Shown here piece after piece: positions 51,719 to 60,582 of a stretch of 64,000 nt of DNA. Both the position numbers and the translations under genes were made by a program. Origin of the DNA: Natrinema halophilum (GTDB lineage Archaea; Halobacteriota; Halobacteria; Halobacteriales; Natrialbaceae); assembly GCF_013402815.2 (NCBI RefSeq), contig NZ_CP058601.1:3472001-3536000 (forward strand). The letters run 5' to 3'. The notes beneath the pieces are model-generated. The model had not been told where the DNA came from. It did not search any database and saw only the letters and a program-made list of their open reading frames with translations. Numbering within the stretch: position 1 is the stretch's first letter; every line of letters begins with the position of its first letter.

Positions 51719-54061
51719 ATGGCTGTACTCTGGCTGGATGAGATCAGTGCCGGCGACCTCGAGCGGGTCGGTGGCAAAGGCGCTTCCCTGGGCGAGTTGA
51801 CGGGTGCGGGGCTCCCCGTCCCACAGGGATTCGTGGTCACTGCGGGAACCTATCGATCGTTCATCGAAGAAGCCGAAATCGACGAAGAACTATTCGCGTC
51901 CGTCGACGTTGACGTTGACGACTCGGCCGCGCTGGCCGACGCCGCAGATCGCGCACAGGAACTCATTCTCGAGACGCCGTTCCCCGAGGACCTGCGGGAG
52001 GAGATCCTCGAGAGCTACCTCGAGGTCGGCGACGGCGAGGCGTTCGTCGCCGTTCGCTCGTCGGCGACCGCCGAGGACCTGCCCGACGCCTCGTTTGCCG
52101 GTCAGCAGGAGACCTTCCTCAACGTCACCGAAGAAGACCTCCTCGACCGCGTCCGGGAGTGTTGGGCCTCGCTGTTTACACAGCGGGCGATTTACTACCG
52201 CAAGGAGCAAGGGTTCGACCACTCCGTCGTGAACATCGCGGTCGTCGTCCAGCAGATGGTCGACGCCGAGAAATCCGGAGTGATGTTCACGAGCCACCCC
52301 TCGACGGGCGACCCGACGATGATCATCGAAGCCGCGTGGGGTCTCGGTGAAGCCGTCGTCTCCGGTGCCGTCTCCCCGGACAACTACGTGATCGACCGTG
52401 ACGACCGAGACGTCGATATCACCGTCGCCGAGAAGAAGGTGATGCACGAGAAAGACGAGGCGACCGGCCAGACCGTCGAGCGAGAGGTACCCGAAGACAA
52501 GCGAACCGCGCGGGTCATCTCCGACGACGAGATCGACGCCCTCATGGACCTCGGCGAACGCGTCGAGGACCACTACGGTGAACCCCAGGACGTCGAGTGG
52601 GCGATCGTCGACGGAGAGGTCTTCATGCTCCAATCGCGGCCGATCACCACGATCGACGACGGCGGGAGCGATGTGGCGGACGCGACCGACGGGGTCGACG
52701 TCGCGAAGGGGCTTACCGACGGCAGCGGCAGCGTACAGGCCACCGAGGGCGGCGCGGGCGCATCCGGCACGGACTCGAGTTCCACCGGGACCGCTCTCGT
52801 CGACGGCCTCGGTTCGAGCCCCGGCACGGTCAGCGGTCCCGCGCGGATCGTCACCAAACTCGACGACCTTGCAAAGGTCGGCGAGGGCGACATCATCGTC
52901 ACCGAGATGACGATGCCAGACATGGTACCCGCGATGAAGCGGGCCTCCGGCATCATCACCGACGAAGGCGGTATGACCAGCCACGCCGCCATCGTCTCAC
53001 GGGAACTCGGCGTACCCGCTATCGTCGGGACGACCAACGCGACGACCGTTCTCGAAGACGGGCAGGTCGTCACGCTCGACGGCGACAAGGGGTCCGTTCT
53101 CGAGGGAAGCGAAGTCGAACCCGAAGAGGAAACCGAACCGGTCGAGGAGGTTCGGCCGCAGTCGCCCATCAAACCGATGACGGCGACGGAGGTCAAGGTC
53201 AACGTCTCGATCCCGGAAGCTGCCGAACGCGCGGCCGCGACGGGAGCCGACGGCGTCGGTCTCTTGCGGACCGAACACATGATCCTTTCGTTGAACCAGA
53301 CCCCGGCGAAGTTCATCGAAGAGAACGGCGAGGACGCCTACATCACGGAGCTAGTCGACGGGATCCGGAGCGTTGCCGACGAGTTCTACCCGCGTCCCGT
53401 CCGCGTTCGAACGCTCGATGCACCCACCGACGAATTCCGCCAACTCGAAGGGGGGGCAAACGAGCCCGAAGAACACAACCCGATGCTCGGCTATCGTGGC
53501 ATCCGGCGCTCGCTCGATCGGCCGGAGGTCTTCGCACACGAACTCGAGGCGTTCCGTCGCCTCTACGAGATGGGGTACGACAACGTCGAGATCATGTTCC
53601 CGCTGATCAACGACGCCGAGGACGTCCTTCGGGCGAAGGAATTGATGAAAGAGGCGGGAATCGACCCGAAAAAACGCCGCTGGGGCGCGATGATCGAGAC
53701 GCCGGCATCCGCGCTCTCAGTCGACGGGATGGCCGAAGCGGGCATCGACTTCGCTTCGTTCGGTACCAACGACCTCACGCAGTACACACTCGCGGTCGAC
53801 CGAAACAACGAGAACGTCGCCGATCGCTTCGACGAACTGCACCCTGCCGTGTTGCGGCTCATCGGCGACGTCATCGAGACCTGCCGGGAACACGGCGTCG
53901 ACACGAGCATCTGCGGACAGGCCGGTTCTAAACCCAAGATGGTCCGGTTCCTCGTCAACGAAGGCATCGGCTCGATCTCGGCCAACATTGACGCCGTTCG
54001 CGACGTCCAACACGAGGTCAAGCGGGTCGAACAAAAGCTGCTACTCGATTCGGTTCGGTAA
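51719..54061 (+). CDS. ppsA: Phosphoenolpyruvate synthase
   Basis: 780 aa from ATG 51719. Order of domains: ATP-grasp (GGKGASLGELTGAG, PEDLREEI, SVVVQQMV), phosphohistidine domain with GGMTSHAAIV (His422), and the PEP/pyruvate barrel with LRTEHMILS, GYRGIRRSL, EIMFPLINDA, FGTNDLTQYT and SICGQAGSKP (catalytic Cys). It makes PEP from pyruvate and ATP in gluconeogenesis. Complete; no regulator gene adjacent. Confidence 0.96.
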   Translation: MAVLWLDEISAGDLERVGGKGASLGELTGAGLPVPQGFVVTAGTYRSFIEEAEIDEELFASVDVDVDDSAALADAADRAQELILETPFPEDLREEILESYLEVGDGEAFVAVRSSATAEDLPDASFAGQQETFLNVTEEDLLDRVRECWASLFTQRAIYYRKEQGFDHSVVNIAVVVQQMVDAEKSGVMFTSHPSTGDPTMIIEAAWGLGEAVVSGAVSPDNYVIDRDDRDVDITVAEKKVMHEKDEATGQTVEREVPEDKRTARVISDDEIDALMDLGERVEDHYGEPQDVEWAIVDGEVFMLQSRPITTIDDGGSDVADATDGVDVAKGLTDGSGSVQATEGGAGASGTDSSSTGTALVDGLGSSPGTVSGPARIVTKLDDLAKVGEGDIIVTEMTMPDMVPAMKRASGIITDEGGMTSHAAIVSRELGVPAIVGTTNATTVLEDGQVVTLDGDKGSVLEGSEVEPEEETEPVEEVRPQSPIKPMTATEVKVNVSIPEAAERAAATGADGVGLLRTEHMILSLNQTPAKFIEENGEDAYITELVDGIRSVADEFYPRPVRVRTLDAPTDEFRQLEGGANEPEEHNPMLGYRGIRRSLDRPEVFAHELEAFRRLYEMGYDNVEIMFPLINDAEDVLRAKELMKEAGIDPKKRRWGAMIETPASALSVDGMAEAGIDFASFGTNDLTQYTLAVDRNNENVADRFDELHPAVLRLIGDVIETCREHGVDTSICGQAGSKPKMVRFLVNEGIGSISANIDAVRDVQHEVKRVEQKLLLDSVR

Positions 54062-54174
54062 CGTCGAACACCTTTACCTTCGACCGCTGATTCTGGGATT
54101 CGCGACGGGATGCGGACTCGTCTTCTCGAGGTATCCGATTGTCGCTCCTTCCGCGCTCACTCCAAGTCGACTGG

Positions 54175-54396
54175 TCACGGTATCGGATTCATCGCCGACG
54201 ACGAGACGACGCCAACGACGAGGAGGCCGAGGCCGGTGAGGACGAGAATGGCCGCGATCAACCCCGTCAATAGCCGCAGAGAACGTCGGACGTCGGCGGC
54301 AACCTCGAGACGGGCGGAGAGCCGTCGGGCGACGATCAGGAACCCGAGTCCGAGTGCCAGTGCGGCGAACCCGAACGCGAGCAGGTCGGTATCCAT
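54175..54396 (-). CDS. 73-aa membrane protein
   Basis: Two hydrophobic segments: LLAFGFAALALGLGFLIVA and LLTGLIAAILVLTGLGLLVVGVV, with a basic loop between. It sits with a similar 69-aa gene to its right. No family recognised. Confidence 0.7.
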   Translation of the reverse strand: MDTDLLAFGFAALALGLGFLIVARRLSARLEVAADVRRSLRLLTGLIAAILVLTGLGLLVVGVVSSSAMNPIP

Positions 54397-54449
54397 ACCG
54401 GTGGCCTACCAGCACGACCGTGAAAAAACGGCCTTCTCGGCGCGAGACG

Positions 54450-54659
54450 TCACCCGGTGTACGCCAGTCCGGCGGCGACGAGAAACGCCACGCCGATCCC
54501 GACGCCACAGACCGCGATCCCGATCCCGATAAGGCGTAGCAGAGCAGTCATCAGATTCGGATACTCCGGCTGTGGCTCGAGATTTGCCACGAGCAGGTAG
54601 ACGAACGCACCGGTGCCGACGGAGAGGACCCCGATCGTTGCCGCGGAGATCCACGCCAT
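54450..54659 (-). CDS. 69-aa membrane protein
   Basis: Two hydrophobic segments, AATIGVLSVGTGAFVYLLV and LIGIGIAVCGVGIGVAFLVAA, with PQPEYPNLMTALLR between. Same strand as the 73-aa gene, 53 nt away; the two may form a unit. Confidence 0.7.
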   Translation of the reverse strand: MAWISAATIGVLSVGTGAFVYLLVANLEPQPEYPNLMTALLRLIGIGIAVCGVGIGVAFLVAAGLAYTG

Positions 54660-54746
54660 AGTACCGGTCCGACCGGCGCCACCCTATATGCTGTGGCCGC
54701 TGCGGGCGGGGAAAGGTCCATGACGGAGGCCGCCCTCCGTTCGCAT

Positions 54747-55379
54747 ATGAGCGACCGTTCGAACGAGGCGACCACGAATCGGGACGCCTCCGCCACCGAC
54801 GACCTTCTCGAGGAGACGGATCGGCTCCTCTCGGAGACGGGGGCGGATTCGGGGGGCAGAGCGTCCGGCTCCGCGGGTCCGTCATCTGTGGCGAGCGACG
54901 ATGAGTCGTCGAGGGCTGTCGGCGGATCGGGTCACGGACGGCCGAGCGAACCCGAACCCACCGCCGAATCCGAAACCGGTGCGTCGCGGTCGCGGCTCTC
55001 GCGGCTCACGTCGCCGCTCGCGTCGCGGCTCTCGCTCGGGCGGTACTTCTCGCCGAAGGTGTTTCTCGCCCTCGTTCTCACCCTCGGTATCGGCCTGGTG
55101 GCCGGCGCAACCGTACTGCCCTTCGGCGGGCGCGTGATCGGTATGTTCGTCGGTGCGTTCGCCGCCGGTCTGATCGGCTCGAACCGCCAGTATCTCGAGA
55201 TAAGCGCCGCCGGTGTTTCGGTCGGCGGTGTCGCTGCGGTACTCAGTCATACGATGCTCGCCGTCGCCGGCTCGGGACAGACACTCGTCGCAGTCGGGGC
55301 GACCGCCGGGTTGTTCGCGGCGGTCGGCGGTTACTATTTCGGTCGCGACCTGCGCGACGGCCTTTCACGCGATATTTGA
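54747..55379 (+). CDS. Membrane protein with disordered N-terminal half
   Basis: 210 aa from ATG 54747 (in-frame starts at 54693 and 54720 are possible). Residues 1-110 are Ser/Glu-rich; hydrophobic segments follow (VFLALVLTLGIGLVAGATVL, VIGMFVGAFAAGLIGS, VSVGGVAAVLSHTMLAVAGSG, LVAVGATAGLFAAVGGYYFG). Resembles haloarchaeal DUF456-like proteins, not certain. Confidence 0.75.
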   Translation: MSDRSNEATTNRDASATDDLLEETDRLLSETGADSGGRASGSAGPSSVASDDESSRAVGGSGHGRPSEPEPTAESETGASRSRLSRLTSPLASRLSLGRYFSPKVFLALVLTLGIGLVAGATVLPFGGRVIGMFVGAFAAGLIGSNRQYLEISAAGVSVGGVAAVLSHTMLAVAGSGQTLVAVGATAGLFAAVGGYYFGRDLRDGLSRDI

Positions 55380-55472
55380 GGTCGCAGCTGTAGCACAGGG
55401 AGCGGAGTTAACAGAGCGGGTGGCCCGCCACCGATCCCGCCGTTCGAGCAACGCGGGAGTCGAACGGAACAG

Positions 55473-56132
55473 TCACCCGGCCGTCGTCAGTTCCCAGCCG
55501 CGCTCAGTTCGGCGAACGACTCCGCTGTCTGCCATCACCTCGAGTAACTCGGCGACGACTTCGCGGGGCGCGTCGATGTCGTCACTGAGTTCGCCGACCG
55601 ATTTCGGCTCCGAGCGGACGCTCGCAAGTAGATCAGCGTAGATCCGGCTTTCCGGACCGGCCCCGACGCTTTCGGATATCTGGTCGAGGACGTCACAGAG
55701 TCGACCTTGAACCCATCGCTGGGCCAGCGAGAGCTCGTTTTCGAGCTGTTCTAAATCCTCGAGGGCGCCGAGCAACTCGTCGAGACTGTTCGAATCGTCC
55801 CAGGAAACGTCGAGCGAGAGGTGGCGACAGGTCGTGATATCAAAACTATTGTTCGATGGGTATGCGCTTTTGCTCGCGAATCCGTACGGAGAAACGTTCA
55901 CTTCCAGTCGAACGTTCCTGGCGATGTGGAAGTATTTCCGCCGTTGATCGTCGACCCGACTTTCGATCAACCCCGCTTCCTCGAGTTTGCGGAGGTGTTC
56001 GATGACCGCCTTGGGGCTTACGCCAAGGTAGTCCGAAATTTCGGTGACGTAACAGGGTTTGCGGGCGAGCAATCGAAGAATTCGCCGCCTGTTTTCGTTC
56101 CCGAGCAAATCCAACAACGCGGCGGAGTCCAT
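55473..56132 (-). CDS. ArsR-type winged-helix regulator
   Basis: 219 aa. LLDLLGNENRRRILRLLARKPCYVTEISDYLGVSPKAVIEHLRKLEEAGLIE is a full ArsR/HTH domain. The C-terminal half ends in a second winged-helix-like unit (DLLASVRSEPKSVGELSDDIDAPREVVAELLE). Downstream of the secreted coiled-coil gene on the same strand, a pairing seen repeatedly in halophiles as I recall, implying a shared pathway. Confidence 0.9.
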   Translation of the reverse strand: MDSAALLDLLGNENRRRILRLLARKPCYVTEISDYLGVSPKAVIEHLRKLEEAGLIESRVDDQRRKYFHIARNVRLEVNVSPYGFASKSAYPSNNSFDITTCRHLSLDVSWDDSNSLDELLGALEDLEQLENELSLAQRWVQGRLCDVLDQISESVGAGPESRIYADLLASVRSEPKSVGELSDDIDAPREVVAELLEVMADSGVVRRTERGWELTTAG

Positions 56133-56288
56133 CGAGTGCTGGTTAGTGATCGGCGCTGAAAAGCGTGTCTGCTCGTCGGACGTGAGCGAAAATTTTCGAC
56201 GAGAACAATTGCTTCTTGGGTTTTAGTACCACCCAAACCGGTTACTATCGATCGCACAGCCGACGTACGGTCGGGCGTGCACCCACGT

Positions 56289-57092
56289 TCAGTAGCCACT
56301 ATCGCTGTCGGCACCTGTTCGTGTCTCGGTGCTGGACCCGCTTTCGGTCCCGGAGCCTGACTCAGTGTTGGACCCGCCGGTCGTTTTTTCGGTCGGCGAT
56401 CCTGAGTCAGCGGGCGGTCCGTCGGGCGCCCCCGTACCCGAACCGTTTCGTGGATCGTCGACGGTTTCGGGTTTCCCGTCGTTACCGGGTTGGTCGGGAT
56501 CGGCCGGTGGCTTCGTCGTGAAGCCGGGCGGGCCATCACTTCCAGCCAGCCCTCGAGCCATCGCCGAAATGTTCGAGCCGGCTTGCTCCGACGCGTTCTG
56601 CCGTATGACCGACGCCTGCTCTTGGAGAGTCGCAAGCCGACTCTCGGAAACGCCGACTTCGCCTGCGCGCCGCTCGGCTCGCTCGATCGAGCGCTCGAGA
56701 CCGGCCATTTCGACCGTCAGCTTCGCCATTCGGGACTGGTATTCGCTTCGTGTGAACTTGTCTCGTCGAGATCGAAGGCGGTCGCGTTCGGCCTCGAGTT
56801 CGTCTACCTGCGCCTCGAGTTCGGCCGCCCGATTGCGGACGATCGCGGACCGATTTTCGGTATCCGCATGCTCGTATGCCGCTTCGAACATGCCCGATTC
56901 GACTGTACTTTCGGTGTCGGCTGCACTCGCCTGCATAAGCGTCCCAACGGATGCGTTCGTCGTCGCCGTCTCGGAATCGCCAGTCTCGCCCTGAACGAAC
57001 GGACTGGCGATGGCACCGCTTGCGAGCGGTGCGATCGCGATGCCGACGGCGGTGAGGACCGCAAGAAGAGCCACCGATCGGGTTGGAACCAT
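56289..57092 (-). CDS. Secreted coiled-coil protein (DUF7096-like)
   Basis: 267 aa. Signal peptide VALLAVLTAVGIAIAPLASGAIA. Residues 85-165 form a coiled coil (AAELEAQVDELEAERDRLRSR...). The C-terminal 75 residues are a Gly/Ser/Thr/Pro/Asp linker. I place it in the haloarchaeal DUF7096 group; no anchor seen. The promoter region to the right carries the GTTCGAAC operator array. Confidence 0.82.
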   Translation of the reverse strand: MVPTRSVALLAVLTAVGIAIAPLASGAIASPFVQGETGDSETATTNASVGTLMQASAADTESTVESGMFEAAYEHADTENRSAIVRNRAAELEAQVDELEAERDRLRSRRDKFTRSEYQSRMAKLTVEMAGLERSIERAERRAGEVGVSESRLATLQEQASVIRQNASEQAGSNISAMARGLAGSDGPPGFTTKPPADPDQPGNDGKPETVDDPRNGSGTGAPDGPPADSGSPTEKTTGGSNTESGSGTESGSSTETRTGADSDSGY

Positions 57093-57134
57093 TGAATTGT
57101 TGTTGATTCAAACGTACTAAAAAGACTGACCTTC

Positions 57135-57160
57135 GTTCGAACCGTTCACTCTGTTCGAAC
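57135..57160. promoter_or_regulatory. GTTCGAAC operator pair 1
   Basis: Two identical 8-bp palindromes GTTCGAAC at 57135-57142 and 57153-57160, 18 nt apart, with a related GTTCACT at 57144 midway, giving a 9-nt period. It lies about 43-68 nt upstream of ATG 57092 (- strand), just outside the likely TATA. A dimeric regulator could bind each palindrome; the ArsR-type protein of this locus is a candidate. Confidence 0.6.
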
Positions 57161-57253
57161 AGACGGTGAGATTCGTTTTGAGCGTTTAAGACGGTTGCAG
57201 TCTCCGTTATCGGTGCAAGTGCGGCGGGTGAAATACCGCGATTCGACGTCACC

Positions 57254-57289
57254 GTTCGAACTGTTTCGTCCGTTCGAACATCGTTCACT
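57254..57289. promoter_or_regulatory. GTTCGAAC operator pair 2
   Basis: Palindromes at 57254-57261 and 57272-57279, again exactly 18 nt apart, with GTTTCGTCC between and GTTCACT at 57283. The same arrangement as pair 1, 119 nt away. It is closer to the divergent DUF5802 gene (start 57464). The rest of 57093-57463 shows no gene. Confidence 0.6.
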
Positions 57290-57463
57290 GACGGCCGCTG
57301 TACTCTATCGGACGTGATATGTCGTCCGAACGGCACTCGCAAATCGATCACCGCGCTGGCGGTTCAGTCGGCGAATCGTCGCCTCGGCAATTAGTCCATT
57401 AGCGCGGCGATATAAACGTATCTGCAAACAGTTATGTTCTCCCGGACCATGGTACTAACTAGC

Positions 57464-57856
57464 ATGTTCGAGGTCTTTTCGCGGAGCTACTATCTCGGAC
57501 GCCTGTACGTGACTCCCACCGACGGGAACTGTGCACGTATGCACAGTGAGCAACACGAACGCATCAACGAGGAAGTGTACGCGACCGACGACGGACTCGA
57601 GCGACTCGACGCGCCGCTCGTGATGAAACTCGAGTCGCGACACTTTCCGGTTCACGGGGCGGCGGACGTTCCGTCGAACACGCTCGCACTGCCGGAACCG
57701 ATGCTCGAGGGGACCGACATCAGGAATCCGCCTTCGTTACGGGAAGTGTTTCTCGCCCGTCGAGAACAGGCCCGACAGCTGCTCGAACTCACCGGCGGCT
57801 GGCAAACCGAACGCTTTGGGTCACCGGACGACGACCTGCCCGGTGCCGGAACTTAA
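57464..57856 (+). CDS. DUF5802-family haloarchaeal protein
   Basis: 130 aa from ATG 57464 (ATG 57434 also in frame). MFEVFSRSYYLGRLYVTP, APLVMKLESRHFPVHGAADVP and NPPSLREVFLARREQA match the DUF5802 family as I recall it. Soluble; no known role. It starts 29 nt before the Vms1-like gene's ATG, so the two probably form an operon. Confidence 0.85.
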   Translation: MFEVFSRSYYLGRLYVTPTDGNCARMHSEQHERINEEVYATDDGLERLDAPLVMKLESRHFPVHGAADVPSNTLALPEPMLEGTDIRNPPSLREVFLARREQARQLLELTGGWQTERFGSPDDDLPGAGT

Positions 57857-57885
57857 AAGTACGCTCGCTTCCCGTCTTCGGCCGG

Positions 57886-58818
57886 ATGCTCGACGAGTTA
57901 CTCGGCCGTGCATCGCTCAAAGAGCGAATCGACGACCTCGAAGATGAAAACGACCGGCTGCGAAAGCGTTACGAGGCCGAATCCGATCGCCGGGCCGAGG
58001 CCGCGACGGCCAGACAGGACGCCGAAGAGCGGATCAACCGCCTCGAAGACCGAATAGCCCAGTTAGAGGGCGAACTCGAGCGGAAAAACGCAGACGACGG
58101 CGGTCTCGACGTCCGCGGTCGTGATCTCCTTCGAAGGGATCGCCTCGAAGAACTCGTCGATCGACTCGCATCGTTCCGAACTGGTGCCGAAGGAGCGTTG
58201 ACTATCGGGGTCGCCGACGACGGGCTTACCGAGTCGGTCCGAACGCAACTGGCCGACGTTCTCGGCGAACGTGTCGCGCTCGTCGACGACGCTGCGCCGT
58301 GTCTGTGTTGTGTCGACGACGCGGGCCTGATCGCCGTGACCCTCGAGCCGCCGACCGATCCGGACCCGATGGCCACCTGGGATGACCGATTTGCCCTCGA
58401 GCGCGAGTGGTTTCTGCCGACCGGGACGCACGCTCTCGCAGTAGTGCGGACCGACCTCTTCGCGCTCGGCGTTTACGAGGGCGACGAACGCATCGATTAT
58501 CGAGGGTTCGAGAGCAACGTCAAAGGAAGCCACTCGAAGGGGGGCTTTTCGCAGGCACGATTCGAACGGATTCGCGACGAGCAGATCGACGAACACCTCG
58601 AACGCTGTCGGACGGCTCTCGCTGCGTACGAACGCGGCGGCGAACGAACTGATGTACCGCTCTATCTCGTCGGTCAGCGCGGCGTCGTCGATGCACTGGT
58701 CGATGATTCACAGCTACAGCCGGCCGCGACGGCCGCCGTTGATGCGACCGGTGCGCCGAAGCAGGCGCTCGAGGACGCCGTTCGTTCGTTCTGGACGACG
58801 GAGTTACGGATTTTGTAA
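57886..58818 (+). CDS. Vms1/Ankzf1-type peptidyl-tRNA hydrolase (VLRF1 domain)
   Basis: 310 aa. Residues 8-70 are a coiled coil. From residue 90 the eRF1-like VLRF1 fold appears, with SHSKGGFSQARFERIRDEQI near 215-232; the conserved Gln223 in the GGFSQ loop is the catalytic residue of Vms1. Family members release nascent chains from stalled ribosomes. A ribosome-rescue role in archaea is inferred. Follows DUF5802 by 29 nt. Confidence 0.88.
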   Translation: MLDELLGRASLKERIDDLEDENDRLRKRYEAESDRRAEAATARQDAEERINRLEDRIAQLEGELERKNADDGGLDVRGRDLLRRDRLEELVDRLASFRTGAEGALTIGVADDGLTESVRTQLADVLGERVALVDDAAPCLCCVDDAGLIAVTLEPPTDPDPMATWDDRFALEREWFLPTGTHALAVVRTDLFALGVYEGDERIDYRGFESNVKGSHSKGGFSQARFERIRDEQIDEHLERCRTALAAYERGGERTDVPLYLVGQRGVVDALVDDSQLQPAATAAVDATGAPKQALEDAVRSFWTTELRIL

Positions 58819-58835
58819 CCCCTATCAGTTAGACG

Positions 58836-59030
58836 TCAGTAGCCATTTCCGTCGGTGAAACAGCGCCCACAACGGATTGCTTCGGATTCACTGACCGCCT
58901 GTTCGATGGGGATCAGCCGGAGGTGCTCGTGAGCGACGTGTGACGTCGCCCCGCACGCAGTCTGAAAGTCGGACCGTCCGGCCTCGTACTTGTGGATCTT
59001 GTTGGTCGTTTCGTTCAGGACTCCGTTCAT
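58836..59030 (-). CDS. 64-aa Cys/His-containing protein
   Basis: From the ATG at 59030 (open to 59066): MNGVLNETTNKIHKYEAGRSDFQTACG, then SHVAHEHLRLIPIEQAVS and IRCGRCFTDG. Three Cys and several His could bind zinc. Resembles small haloarchaeal DUF proteins, not named. Converges with the Vms1-like gene. Confidence 0.7.
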   Translation of the reverse strand: MNGVLNETTNKIHKYEAGRSDFQTACGATSHVAHEHLRLIPIEQAVSESEAIRCGRCFTDGNGY

Positions 59031-59562
59031 GCTACTTGTTACCACAGGCAGTGTACATAATAGCATCGTCCGTTGGCCGGCGCGAACCGGATCGGGTCAG
59101 AACAGTTTTTCCCGTTTCACCGCACGGACGGTTCCGGCCTGACGACGGAGCAGTCCCGCGATCTGAAACGGGGAGTTGTTGCTATCGAAACAATCAACCG
59201 CCGGACGATTCGGTCGTCGCCGAAACGGTTCTATCCCGTCATCTGTTCCGGGAACGACCTTTTGATCGAATCGATCCGACTTCGAAGGCAACCTCCGCGA
59301 ACAGTACGGTAGTAATGAGGGGGTGTACACGGTCGCCAGCGCGACCGAAATCGGGCGGCATCACGTCCGTGGCGACCAAACCTCGAGACACAACCTGGCG
59401 CCGAACGAGATTGTCGAAGCCCAGATACGCGCGTGGAGTAGCGGTCAGAGTGCACACGAAGCGGATCGACCTCGGTCGACTCGAGGGATGGAGACCCGCT
59501 GCGAGACGAACTCGACGCTTCGGATGATCCAGGGTTAAGTGATCGCTCGACGATACTCCGGT
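59031..59562. other. 530-nt stretch without a supported gene
   Basis: The gap before the DgcN-like gene holds Arg-rich short open frames on both strands (e.g. 59073-59312, 59323-59538 on +) without recognisable domains. A - strand tail text QIAGLLRRQAGTVRAVKREK near 59100-59180 looks faintly coding, but it is too short and lacks context. No repeat or RNA gene was seen. Confidence 0.45.
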
Positions 59563-60582
59563 ATGCGCGTTGCGATTCTCGCCCACGAGAGATTTCCCGA
59601 CCGGGCAAAAACGGCTCTCGGCGTCCTCAGATATGCAGACCACGACGTTGTCGCCGTTCTCGACCGCTCGAACGCCGGTCGTCGCGTCTCCGACTTCGTC
59701 CCCGACGTTCAGGACGCCCGGATCGTTGCCAGCATGGCCGACATAGAGCCCGACGCCGTCGATGCCCTGCTGATCGGCATCGCCCCGATCGGTGGCGATT
59801 TCGACGAAACCTGGCGCGACGACGTCCGAACGGCACTCGAATACGGGTGCGACGTCATCTCGGGGCTCCACTACTTTCTCGGCGAGGACGACGAATTCGC
59901 TCGTCTGGCAGCCGACCACGATTGCGAGTTGCGCGACGTCAGAAAGCCGCCGGACGATCTCACGGTCAGCGAGGGGGTTGCCGGCGACGGCGACGCCGAG
60001 GTGATCCTCACTGTCGGCACCGACTGCTCGGTCGGGAAGATGACGACGACCATGGAACTCGCCCGGGCCGCACGCGAGTCCGGGTACGACGCCGCCGTGA
60101 TTCCGACCGGCCAGACGGGAATCCTGATCGAGGACTGGGGTATCCCGATCGATCGCGTCATCGGCGACTTCGCTGCGGGCGCGGTCGAGTCGATGATCCT
60201 CGAGAGGGGAGCCGATCACGACTACCTGTTCGTCGAAGGGCAGGGGAGTATCGTCCATCCGGCGTATTCGGCTGTTACCTGCGGGATTCTCCACGGATCG
60301 ATGGCGGACCGACTCGTCCTCTGTCACGAGGCCGGCCGCGAGGCGATCCACGGGTACGAGTCGTTCGCGCTGCCGACGATTCCGACGTACGTCGACCTCT
60401 ATGAGCGCCTCGCCGAACCCGTGGCGGCGAGTCGGGTCGTCGCCGGTGCGCTCAACACTGCCGGTCTCGAGGACCCAGCGGCTCGCCAGGCGGTCGACGA
60501 CTATGCCGACTCGCTCGACGCACCCGCAACCGACGTGCTCCGCTTTGGAACCGATGCAGTGCTCGAGGCGCTGATTCGATGA
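59563..60582 (+). CDS. DUF1611 protein, DgcN-like
   Basis: 339 aa from ATG 59563. VAILAHERFPDRAKTALGVLRY opens the N-terminal domain; VGTDCSVGKMTTTMELARAA near residue 160 is a P-loop; GQTGILIEDWGIPIDRVIGDFAAGAVE follows. DUF1611 members include DgcN, a D-glutamate N-acetyltransferase that acts with DgcA. Here it directly precedes a DgcA-like epimerase by an ATGA overlap, supporting the pathway. Confidence 0.87.
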   Translation: MRVAILAHERFPDRAKTALGVLRYADHDVVAVLDRSNAGRRVSDFVPDVQDARIVASMADIEPDAVDALLIGIAPIGGDFDETWRDDVRTALEYGCDVISGLHYFLGEDDEFARLAADHDCELRDVRKPPDDLTVSEGVAGDGDAEVILTVGTDCSVGKMTTTMELARAARESGYDAAVIPTGQTGILIEDWGIPIDRVIGDFAAGAVESMILERGADHDYLFVEGQGSIVHPAYSAVTCGILHGSMADRLVLCHEAGREAIHGYESFALPTIPTYVDLYERLAEPVAASRVVAGALNTAGLEDPAARQAVDDYADSLDAPATDVLRFGTDAVLEALIR

